64,000 nt of DNA from Megalonaias nervosa (Eukaryota > Mollusca > Bivalvia > Unionida > Unionidae), in NCBI GenBank assembly GCA_016617855.1, contig JAECUM010000821.1, positions 36,082 through 100,081 on the forward strand. The letters run 5' to 3'. How positions within the stretch are numbered: the first letter of the stretch is position 1; each line of letters starts with the position of its first letter. Of this stretch, positions 14,101-26,100 are shown piece by piece. A program made the translations under genes and the position numbers. The notes below the pieces were generated by a model. That model saw only the letters and a program-made list of their open reading frames with translations. It did not search any database and was not told the origin of the DNA.

Positions 14101-17100
14101 TCATCATCAATATAGCTCACGACTGTACCTAATTTGGACCCGACTGATAAATAAGCATTACTCTGACTCACAAATGTGTTTTATCCCGTTGTATCAGCAA
14201 TTATAAAATCGAATTCAGCATTGTCCATAATTAATCTTGTACACATTCGTTTATGATCATATGATCCTCCTTGAGTAAATTTACCAATTATTTTCCTACC
14301 AAGATCTTTTGCAATTTTATTTTCATAATCAATCATATCAAGATTTTCATCACCTGACTCTGTCAGGGAATATTTCTTTGGCTGTGGTGACCAAACTTGT
14401 TTCTGTGGACGATACGATATAATGGCTTCGTTTACTTTCAACGACACTAAAATTCCAGTATCAAGCATATATCGTAATAGTACTACTGGAGCCCAATAAT
14501 TTTTTGAGAAATGTCTTCCAAACCAAACATAAACAACTGGATGCAGATTTTCCGCAAACTCAAATGACTCTATGCAAGCAAATCCAGTTAAGTCAAAATT
14601 TGGTAAGAGTCCATTTATCGCAACTCTGGTCATCTCGTGTGTGGGATGTCCAAATCTTTTAAAGTATTCAGAACATTCTCCGTATCCAAGAAAACTTCCA
14701 GGATAACATGCTACCATATCAACCAATATAATATCTTTATAATCGTATTTAGTATTCCACAATCCATGTCCGTATTTGACACAACTGTGCTGGATATCTT
14801 CAAGAAATTCCAATCATGTCGGTTTCCATGAATTTTTCTCCTGAGCAGCATGGGTAGCAACCGATGGATCGGTGAAACAATTATTTAGTAATTGTTCGAT
14901 AACATCATTATCGTTCGTGTATTTCAACGCTAGATTTTTCATTTCCTTGTGGAGTGATTCTGCATGATAAATGTCACCACTAGGTCATAGAAACTGATCA
15001 TAATTTATGGATTCTGAACTTCGAAATAACCACATGGATACAGGGTCACTCTTACTGATATCGCTGATAAAATCAAATATGTAATCGCTGTACAATTTAA
15101 CTGTTCTAGCTCGTGGAAATATTGTTACCACAGACGTCCATGCATGTGCATTATGATCAATGATCGTTATAGAAGCTCCTCTTGATGTATATTTCGACTT
15201 ATGCAAAATCTCTCCGGTTAATGTTTTTAATGTTATTGGGAATTTTAATTTCTTTTCTAGCTTAGCAACGTCGCTGATAGATGCTATGTTATCTTTAACT
15301 GTTTCTGCCCAGTTATTTATTTTTTTACGTCTTAGATCTGTTAAACCGTTTCCGCATATTGCTTTTGAGAAATGTTCTATAACTCGCTCAGCTACGCAGT
15401 TTAGCCTTGACCCTGTCAAGGACAATTTCATTGGTTTGAGATTATTAATGCTAGGTTTATCATTTAGCAGATATATCGCATAAACAACAGCATGATGTGA
15501 GCTGGTGACCTTGTGACCTCACTGAAGGGTACCCCACACAAGGACATTCAGAAAGAATGTCGCCAGATGAAAAAGCCTCATAAGGTGCCTGTGGGCCATA
15601 AGAAAAGCCTTAACCAATGAAGAGTGCCTTAACCAAATGAAAAAAGAAAAAAAGAAAGGACTCTTAGGACCTTATGGTAAAGGCTTTACTGGCAATGAAG
15701 GGACCCCGTGGAATGGTAGACCGATCATCATAGCTGTTGTTTATTTTTGCATTTATTCAGAAAATATATTTATATTAGTTCAGAAATATATTTTTATATT
15801 TATAAATATTTATTCAGAAATATATTTATATTTATAAATATTTCTTCAGAAATATATTTATACTATATTATTTCAAAAATATATTTTTATTTATTTATAT
15901 TCATATTAATTCAGAAATATATCAGAAATATATCTTTATATTTATTCAGAAATATATTTATATTAATTCAGAAATATATTAACTCAGAATAATATCTTTA
16001 TATTTATTCAGAAATATATTAATTCAGAAATATATATTTATATTATTTATATTATATTGTATTTATTCAGAAATATATTTTTATATTTATAAATATAATA
16101 TAATATAAATATATTTATATTAATTCAGAAATATATTAACTCAGAAATATATCTTTATATTTATTCAGAAATATCTTAATTCAGAAATATATTTATATTA
16201 ATTCAGAAATATATTAATTCAGAAATATATCTTTACATTTATTCAGAAATATATTTTTATTTATTTGTTTATTTATTTATTTATTTTATTTATATTAATT
16301 CAGAAATATATCTTTATATTAATTCAGAAATATATCTTTATATTAATTCAGAAATATTTTTATATTTATTCAGAAATATGTTTTTATTTATTTGTTTATT
16401 TATTTATTTATTTTATTTATATTAATTCAGAAATATATCTTTATATTAATTCAGAAATATTTTTATATTTATTCAGAAATATATTTTTATATTAATTCAG
16501 AAATATATTTTTATTTAAACAAATATTTATCATATAATGAATCATGAAAATATTAATGCTGTTATTGTTGCTATTAAGCAATTACAACAAGGCAGTATAA
16601 AAATATCTGACGAACTTGATCCTGAAAAAATAATACATGATTTTGAATCATTACAATTTCAAAAATCCAACAATTGATATACGTTACCCTCCGATTATAG
16701 ATTCATAAAGTTGATCCAACAGGCGATGTTACAATCGCTGGCAGCAATTACAGACACACAGGTAAAATTATTTGTTCCCCTTTTTACGCTCAATAGAAAA
16801 GGTTAGGTCAGAATTATCTCACGAATACGAAACAAAAAGACTTGTACACACTTGTATAAAACAGTTGAGAGATATTATGTTGATGACGGAGTCATTGGCG
16901 AAAGATAGCGACGAGTGTGACTCTACTCATGGTGAAAGTGACTGTAGTGACGTTGACAATGAAACCAGTGGTGTCACCTGTAACGTTGTTACGGACTGTG
17001 GTACCAGCTAAACAAGAAGGATAATTCATTTCTGCCCTCCTTGACAAAGTCAAGGATATAATCACGGATTTGGTCAAAGATAAAATCAGGAATAAAAAAA

Positions 17101-20100
17101 TATATTTTATTTGACAGATTTTGTTTTGCTTGGCATTTCTATGACGATGCTCTATGAGCGTGAGATCTATGATCTTACATACAGATTTATATTTAACGTC
17201 TCTGACCTAAGGTCCAACAAGTGTCCAGTCTGGTCAGTAAGTCTGAAATGTATCCGCGATAAACGTGGATTATGAAATCTTAAATAAACAACATTGATTG
17301 GTTCTAATGCAGTCAAATACCCTGGTGGTACTTGAGGCATAAACAAATACAGAATGTATCCTTGTTGGGCTTGATTGGATTTTTCAGCATCAACTTGATA
17401 GCTGCCATCAATGACATCACGTATTAGATTGACAGCGATCGTTGAAGTAATATTGACGATGCCCGGTGAAATATGGCAGCTGCCTCTACGTAGATCGTTG
17501 TTGTGTCTGAGAACATTTGGCGGTGGACCTATTTTTTTCCATGATTCAAGAATCTTTGGAAAATTCACAATAACGAGATCAATTACTGATTGTCTTAATT
17601 CACCGATTTTATGTCTTTTATATAAATTTTCAGTTTGTCCAATCTCGTATTTTATACTTGTTGGATCTGTAAAAAATTTATATATATTTTTGACTACAAC
17701 ATGTTTAGTATATTCGAAATCAATTAATATTTGATTCAGATGCTGGATTGATTCTATGATATTCTTTTTTATGTCCCCGTTGTAATTTTGTATCAAATCA
17801 ATGATTAAATTTTTAATATCAGGAATTGTCCGGTTAGATTCATCTATCATTGCTGGTAATGTATTGCCCAGAATGCATAAATCCAAACTTGTTGTGGCTT
17901 CTCTTCCTGGAATTCTCAAATCAGGAATTTTTTCTCGTCCATCAATAAAAAATCTATCAATGGACCACGGATGATTATTTTGATAATTTGGAGCTTTAAT
18001 GAAACTTTGATCTGTTGTCAGAAATTCATCGCGGCATGGTTCTGGTGGTCCAAAATAAACCAGTGGGATTTCTGGCCAACCTAACACGGTTCTAATCGAA
18101 CTCTGATACATGTCCACAGCATAATCCGGAGAATTTACTTCTATCGCGGCCGATAGCGTTGGCTCGTGAACAGTAATGGCAATCTTTGATTCTTTACCTG
18201 TGATAGATTTAATCCAGTGTTGGAATTCTTCATTGATCTGTTCTATCTGATAACTGCCCATGGGTATACTGACTACTTGCCAATCTGGGGTTCCATCGGG
18301 TTTGTTTTTATTTGCAAATATTAATTAATTATTTGGCTGAAGTCCACCGAACGATTTTGACCTGATATTTGGCCAAATGTGATAAACTCGCAATTGCGCC
18401 AGTGCAATTTCTTTTGCTGGTATTGCAGTTGGAAAATTAATATTGAATTCAGGATTAGCTGAACTCGCCGATATCACTGTAGTTCTTACCGGAGCAGTAT
18501 TAGTGACGATCTGTTGTAGTAATTCCCGTGACACAGTCACGGACTAAGTCAAGGACATTGTCATTATTATACTATTAGTATTCTAAATCCCTGATTTCTT
18601 CAATACTTTCGTCAAATACTTCATTGTAGATTTTTACCATCATGCTGAATTCTTCATCGGATATTCTGCCATCGTTGAACAATGACGAAATCAACTATGA
18701 TAGTTTGGAATATGCTGTCGCTGCTGTATGTAATTTTATCACATACTCATGTAATTTTGTGTTCATGCATGTATCTACCTTCTTTGCAATAATACTAAAA
18801 ATACCTGTTATAGTTGTTGCGGATGAAATGATAATCGTTACAACTACAGGCGCAGTCATTGTTATTGTTGATAATATTACACCAGTTCCAGCAATGAGCG
18901 CAAAGACTGAATAGACAACTATGTCAACGACAACCACGCGTCTTCAATATTTTTTCACTTTTATTGTATAATCATCGATGATATTTTTTAGTTTAGTTTG
19001 CCACACACATACCTGATTGTATCTATATCGCGGAACGTCTATCATTATATTTCTATCAAGTACTTAATTGAGGTGTTTCGGCGACAAATTCCAGACACCA
19101 CCAGTAAGACGCCGAGGTTAATTTTTTATCAGATGGTTCCAACATAAACGTTTCTTCGGTATCTTTATTTAACACTACAGATACAGTTCCAGAAAAATTA
19201 TCAGTTGAATGATGCCATGGAAATGTAGTAAATATCCTAAATTTTGCAGAACCAAACACGGACAGCCTGTACACACCAGTGACCTCCGCGGTATGTTTGA
19301 TAGTGTTATTTTGCGGTGTCCATGTTGATGATCCTGATGATACTGTGTATACGATATAGTTAATTTGTTTATGCGGAATTTTAGCGAGATTAGTTTTACT
19401 GATGATATCAGGAATTCCACTGATAAATCGAGTTTTGTGTTTACGTCTGCGAGTTTAATATCAACAGTTGCTGGACTTCCAAAAAATGCATTAATGGTTC
19501 TGTTTGTTTTCTACGAAAATTAAGAAATAATTGTACATGATTGGAAAAATCAGTTTTGAGTGTAGTCATTCCATCGTTGATTGTCGTCAATGAAGTTGTT
19601 ACCGGAATTTCCTTATCATCAACATATTTCTTTGTTGCAGCATCGAGATTATCTGTTGGTTCTCCTACATTAATAATTTTATTGTTGTTCATGTTAATGA
19701 CACCGTTCATGTTATCACCGGATTTTAACAACCTATCACTGATCGACGATGGAGTAACAGCACTAGGAATAAGTTTTCCGCCACTGTCGTATACAGCAAT
19801 AAGACCTTCTCGTGATAATCGATTACGAATAATAATATCGTTGATTGAAATATTACTCGTCATTAATTTTCCTTCATGGTTTTGAAATATAACAAGTTCA
19901 TTTGGATCAACGTTGGTAAGACTGAGCATTTCAGATAATTCATCATTGATCTGTTTTGTTACTTGCTTGAATAAATCTTCATCTGGTGCTTGTTGGGTTC
20001 CGAACATTGTTCGGGTTTTAGCTGATCTTCCATAAATATCTACCATTATACAATTAGCGATTATTTAAAACAGAACTCATGTACGCGTTACTGGTGTACA

Positions 20101-23100
20101 CGTGTACAGCTTTATGAGGTGCCAAGGATGATTTTGATACAGCATCGAGTACAGCAAGTGCTTCACGGCCGCATATTGGTGGATCAGTTATTTTTTTGTG
20201 TTGGTAATGTTGAATACCAGATCCGACCTTTGTTCAGAGTGCAGAGATCATTAACGTATTTCAGAAATTCTTTTGGTGGTGCCAGTCCGTGCGAATCGAA
20301 ATAAATAATTCCACGTGGATCAATCGCGTATGCAACCCAATGAGTACCTCGGCCTGAACTTCCATCGAGATTAATGATACCAGTTTCAATCGAGTTTGGT
20401 TTGTGTGGTAATTGATCACGCATAAAAACACCTCTGAAATTTTTTATGTTTAGTTGCTTAGCAGCATCGAGTAAATCAGAATTGGACAACAGGAAAATCA
20501 ACGAGTTCCTGGAATTCTTAATCCGCTCCCGTACCAAGTTCCTGGAAGTCTCAGACCCTTTCCTTTTTTTGGGATTCTTTTCCTGTTGCTTTCTTTAATG
20601 CCATTCCAGCAGCTGTTCCAACTGCACCTAACGCAGCTGCTTTTGCAACAGCTGGGGCTGCAGCGGCTATTATTCCTGGAATAACTGCAAGAAGTGGAAA
20701 TATACCCCCCATCTTAGCGGTGTCTTTGATTGCACCCACAGAAAGATTTACGCGTATACCTTTAATTGTTTAGCCATATTGAAATGTTTATGCTGTCGTT
20801 CTGTCAGCGATAGTTTATTCGGACCACCTGTGATTTGTTCTCGCGCTAGTGAAATTTTTGTTCCACATTTTTTTGCTGATGCCGACTAAAGTTTTTTAAT
20901 TTGACCAGGAGTCAGACTGACATCAAAAACATGTTATCACATTTTATAATATCATTCTGATTTTAAATCCTAATTTCCTAATTTACAATTAAGGTTAGGG
21001 GATCTAATTACATGTTTTCTACTGGTGCATCAATGACTCTCATGCGGCCACCAACACCTTCGAGTAACATTGTTTTATCCATGAGTATTTTAAATTTTGT
21101 CCCCCCCAGAATGTTCTATCAACACAAATCCTGGACAGAAGCCGGTTTTGAAATTTTGAATGATCTAGTAGATGATCATGGTAATTTAATACCTTTTGAA
21201 ATGATAAAACAAAAAAACTAGAAGCGATGACTTCTTGAAATACTTCTCCTTAACATCCAAAATTCCAAAAGCATGGAAAGAAGCCATAAAAAAACCATTT
21301 AGCACATAATAATTTTGATAAGCAGGAGGATAAAATAATGGACCTGCAAAAACATAATTCACTCAAGTTTGTTTACAAAGATCTTTTAAAAAAGGCTAAA
21401 AGGCAACATACTGCTAAGCAAGAATCTTGGATGCAAGTACTAAATAAAAATGTAAGTAGTGAGGAGTGGTCTGTGATTTATAGCCGGGCGAAATGTTGTA
21501 CCAAGGATACCAAGTTGATCTCTTTTAACTTTAAATTAATCCACAGAATAATCGCTACTAATAATTTTTTGAAAAGAATTAACATATTTAACGACAACAA
21601 ATGTACGTTCTGTAAGAGAGAGAATGAAAGTATTGAACATCTCTTCTATGATTGCAATATTACTTCACAGTTCTGGTACAGTTTTATTGAACATTTTGCA
21701 CCTTCTTGCCCAAATATTGTACATTTGTCCAAAAAAGAAACACTTTTAGGAAGTGAACAACTGGACAGTTTGTGTAATTTCTTGCTTATTTTGGCAAAAT
21801 ATTATATTGATACTTGCCGATTCAATATGCAAAATCCTTCCATTTCTGCTTTTAAGCAGAGAGTTGTAATGTATAAGAACATTGAAAAATACACTACTAA
21901 GGTAAATAAAAAAGAGGACCAATTTCTTCAAAAAATGGACCTCAACAAATGAATAGGTAACTTGTATCTGATTGGACGGTAAACAGGAACAAAACACTAT
22001 TTTCAAAAGTCTATGTCACCTACATGTATTTGTCTATTTAGATTGAGTATCTAAAGAGATTGTGTGCCATATGCATGTGTGCATGAGTGTGTGTGTGTTG
22101 TCTTTTTTTTTATAGATTATATTTATTATCCCTTGTTTATCTGGAAACAAGAAATGTTTGTAAGGTGACCCTGGGATGGTTCCCTTACCCAATGGTGAAC
22201 CTATTACAAGGAAAAAAAACCAAAAAAACATTGTTTTATCACTGAGTATAACTGCGATTGCTCTATAATTAGCAATAGCTCCTCTTGTAACATGAGCTCG
22301 AAAGTGTATATCAACAACAGATTGCCTAGATAAATCCAAGTGTTCGAGCGAAAAGTAATAGACTGGATATAACGTTGTAAAATCCTGCTGAGATATTTGT
22401 AAACCAGTATCAACATTTTGATCACGCCCCATGAACGTCATCAAACGATGATAAGCACGTGCAACATTGTTTTGTTCAAAATTTAACAAAATATCCTCGG
22501 CTGGTTCTTGATGTCCATTTATCCTCAAAGAAACTTCAGTAACACCAAGTTTGTCAAATATCATTGCGCTTCGTGTTTGTCAGTTTGCTCGTACAGCATC
22601 TTGAAAAATAATAAATATATGTCGCGGTGCAGAGACGCCTTGCTGTCATGTGAATAAACCATTAATGTTACTTTGAATACTACCTGTGGTCATTGTCAGC
22701 CATGACAACGTTGACTTGCCGCCGCTGTCCATAAAAGAAAGTAACCGTTGTTCTTCGATTAACGACGGTGTCATTGTTGGCATCCACAAAGAAAATTTTG
22801 TCACTGTAACTTTACCATGAAGTGCCGCAGTTGCACCTGCATTAGCTCCTTCAGCATGCCATATTGCATCATCGTCGGTATTTTTTCGTACAAGTACAAT
22901 TGTGTGCTTGGCTCCAAAAATAACCTTTCTAGCATTTCTACAAAATCCAAAGATGTGTGACAGTGGAATTGCACATGAAAATCTGTCATCGTCGCCCAGC
23001 ATTGCTTGGCATGATGCGAATCCCAAGTTGAAATTTTCATTCATTGATGCAACTGCGTCCCCAGCTACATTTAATGTTACATTTCTGTTTTCTGGATGAT

Positions 23101-26100
23101 CAGTTGTGTCTTTGGCAAACATCATTGATGGACCAGCTGATCTTGAATAATCATCGCTGTACCTTGCAAGATCAAGTATCGTGGTGGCAACATCGATGTC
23201 GTTATGACAAATCTCAATCTCTCATCCAGTGGCACTGGAGGGCATCCTGGTATTCTTCTTCCTCACTGGCTGGTATTGGTACAAACTGTTGTTTTAATTG
23301 TTCTTCAAATGTTTTTTTAATTGGGTTTTGTGGTCCTGGTGGCTGTTCTCATTGTTGTTGTTCAGTTGTTTGGACTGCTTTTTCTTTCCTGTTGTTGAAA
23401 CTTTCCTTGATTGTCTAGCTTCTTCAAATTGCTGCTTCATTCCTTCTTCTTTTTGTTCTTTTTTTTTGTCTTACTTGTTCAAAACATACTTGCATACTGC
23501 ATTGTTAAAGGTGTCAAAATTATTAATATCTTCAACAGTTCTGATTTGTGGGATATCAACGGCGACACGATATACATCCTTAATCCAATCGGCAGGTCTC
23601 ATCTTTTTAACGTGTTCTGGTTTCACATAATTATTTCTATTATAATATCCAAACATGGCAATATCAAGTAATTGGGTTCGATTTCTGATAGCGGCAATAC
23701 CTTCAGGTGTGAATTTATCAATGATTTTAATTCTGGCTCTTGGCGGAGGTCGCAATGGAACTTCAGGTGGTGGTCGAACTTCAGGTTGTGGTTGAGGAGG
23801 TTGAAGACGCCCAGCAATTATCAACAGGCACTGTTTCAAGAGCTTTTTGTGTTGCCTCAGTTGCTGCAACAATTTTCTTTGTTGGTTCAGTAATTGGTTT
23901 AAATAACTGTTCTGTACCTTCTACAAGTTCCACTTGAGACTGTTGACGCGCTTGTAATTTTGTCTGACAGAATCTCTCATGGGTAGATATTTCTTGATTG
24001 CCTCTAGTCACTCTCGAGCTAGCCTAGTTGAATGAGCTTCACCGACCATTACTGATATAACAATTGATTAATTATAGCAGCAGAGAGGGTGAAATGACCA
24101 CGTGTACGTGACCCAGACGTAAAAGAGTCGCACAAAAATTTGGAAAATACACGTCAATGAACAAGTAACAAAAACGAACTAACCCACAAGATTTCGTTAA
24201 CACGGTCTCCGCAATAATTGCAGCCGCAACAACAAAATGTGCTCGGTTAATGGATTCAGTTTGACGTTATTGACTTTTTTTTCAGTCTTTGTAAGAACCT
24301 TTAGTTTTCATAAATAAAGTCTCAGGCAAAATGATCTGTTCACCCTCTCTGCTGCTATTGGACCTCTCGGAAGATTAAATGATTGCACTGTATTGGAGGC
24401 CTGTCTATTGGACCATTAAATAGATCTGGCACAGGTACATTGTTTTATAAATTTATGCTTGACTGTGTCTTGTTTTGTTCAAATAAGCATTGGGGGCTCT
24501 CCATGATATGGTATACCTATTTCACATCCTGACATTCATCCACACCTGAATTTCTCAGGGAACGGTAGCTCAACCTGCTGTCTTACATCATGACCTTATG
24601 ACCTTTATATATTCATCATCAAAAGCTCAAATGCAGTTGTAATAGTAGTAGTAGTAGCAATAGTAATACTAATAGTAGTAGTAGTAACTTGAGCAATAGT
24701 ATACTGTGGTTTGCTGTTCTAAGACAAATTTACAGCACTTTTTTATGATTGTAAAATCCCTTTTGGACACAACTCAGACTGCAACAGTATTCTTTTAAAG
24801 TTTATCAAATCCATTTTACAGACAAATGAGACCCCTGTAGTATTCTTTTAAAGTTTGTAAAAACTATTTTACACTCAAATGAGATGTCAACAGTATTCTT
24901 TTATAATCTGTCAGATCCGCTTTACAGGCAAATGAGATATCAATAGCATTCCTTTCTATACTTGTAAACACGATTTTACAGACAACTTCTGAGTCAGTGA
25001 CAGTACTCTTTTTAAGTTCATAAAGTGTATTTAACAATAAAAATGAAACAAACAAGAAAAAAGTAATTCTATAAATGGAGAGCTGATGCTCATTAAAAGA
25101 GGAATGAAAAGTATCAGGAGAACAAAATAATGAAAAGAAAACAAAATAACTGTGATATGCAGTTCAACTTCAAAATCAGGAAGTGCTGTGGTAATAAAAA
25201 TCCTGCTTGTACTTTATGCTGTTAAGAGTTTTCAAGGTTGCTGGGCAGGTCTTAATATTGTTAGAGTTTTCAAGGTTGCTGGGCAAGTCTTAATATTGTT
25301 AGAGTTTTCAAGGTTGCTGGGCAGGTCTTAATATTGTTAGAGTTTTCAAGGTTGCTGGGCAGGTCTTAATATTGTTAGAGTTTTCAAGGTTGCTGGGCAA
25401 GTCTTAAATTTTCAAGTCTGCAGGCAAATCTTTATGCTGTAAGAAATTTCTAGGCTGTGTTAAAGTTTTTGCAATGGTATAGTTTTCAAGTTTGCATGCA
25501 GGTCTTCATGCTGTAAGAGTTTTCAAGTTTGCATGCAGGTCTTTATGCTGTAAGAGTTTTCAAGTTTGCATGCAGGTCTTTATGCTGTAAGAGTTTTCAA
25601 GTTTGCATGCAGGTCTTTATGCTGTAAGAGTGCAGGCAAGTCTTTATTCTGTTAGAGTTTTCAAGGCTGCAGCCAAATCTTTACTCTGTAAGAGTTTTCA
25701 AGGCTGCAGCCAAGTCTTTATTCTGTAAGGGTTTTCAAGGTTGCAAGCAAGATTTTATTCTGTCAAGAGTATTTTTCAAGGCTGCAGGCAAGTCTTTATG
25801 CTGTTAGAGTTTCCAAGGCTGCAGGCAAGTCTTTACACTGTTAGAGTTTCCAAGGCTGCAGGCAAGTCTTTACGCTGTTTGAGTTTCCAAGGCTGCAGGC
25901 AAGTCTGTATGCTGTTATAGTTTCCAAGGCTGCAGGCGAGTCTTTACGCTGTTAGAGTTTTCAAGTCTGCAGGCAAGTCTTTATTCTGTTAAAAGTTTTC
26001 AAGGGTGCAGGAAAGTCTTTATGCTGTTAGAGTTCTCAAGTCTGCAGGCAAGTCTTTATGCTGTTAAGAGTTTTCAAGATTGCAAGCAAGTCTTTATTCT

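Larger units (their letters stand above)
21008..23245 (-). pseudogene. Major capsid protein (double jelly-roll, hexon-like), split by a LINE
   Basis: About 359 codons once the 1161-bp insertion (LINE plus one target copy) is discounted, from ATG 23245 to TAA 21008-21010. Recognisable segments are [49 protein letters not shown] and [13 protein letters not shown]. These belong to the Polinton/adintovirus major capsid protein that builds hexon-like trimers. In-frame TGA codons are at 23222, 22646 and 22580. The LINE at 21080-22226 separates the last 20 or so codons ([19 protein letters not shown]) from the rest. Its start overlaps the end of the upstream virion gene by about 30 bp. Confidence 0.8.
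10051..24356. mobile_element. Polinton/Maverick (adintovirus-like) element, decayed
   Basis: A 14.3-kb element bounded by about 280-bp inverted repeats and an ATTGGA duplication. It encodes the Polinton hallmark set: family B DNA polymerase, retroviral-type integrase, FtsK/A32-type packaging ATPase, adenain-type cysteine protease, a double-jelly-roll-type major capsid protein and a penton-like minor capsid protein. It also has zinc-ribbon/PLA2, fibre-like, pX-like and membrane proteins. Polintons replicate by a protein-primed polymerase and integrate through the integrase; capsid genes imply a virus-like stage. Here only the ATPase frame lacks stops, so the copy is inactive. It sits in intron 8 of DNAJB11, with most of its genes in the host gene's orientation. 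Unusual points are the PolB-helicase-HNH fusion, an AT-rich satellite beside the polymerase 5' end, and a LINE inside the capsid gene. Confidence 0.93.

Noticed and set aside
15747..16495. Plus-strand frames rich in Ile/Tyr/Phe
   Set aside because: Produced by the AT-rich satellite; no protein family.
17411..17734. Plus-strand frame of about 107 codons
   Set aside because: Shadow of the penton-like gene on the minus strand.
23044..23893. Plus-strand Cys/Ser-rich frames
   Set aside because: Shadows of the minus-strand capsid and scaffold-like genes.
10051..24356. TGA read as an amino acid in this element
   Set aside because: TAA, TAG and frameshifts are also present in the same genes; decay explains all of them.
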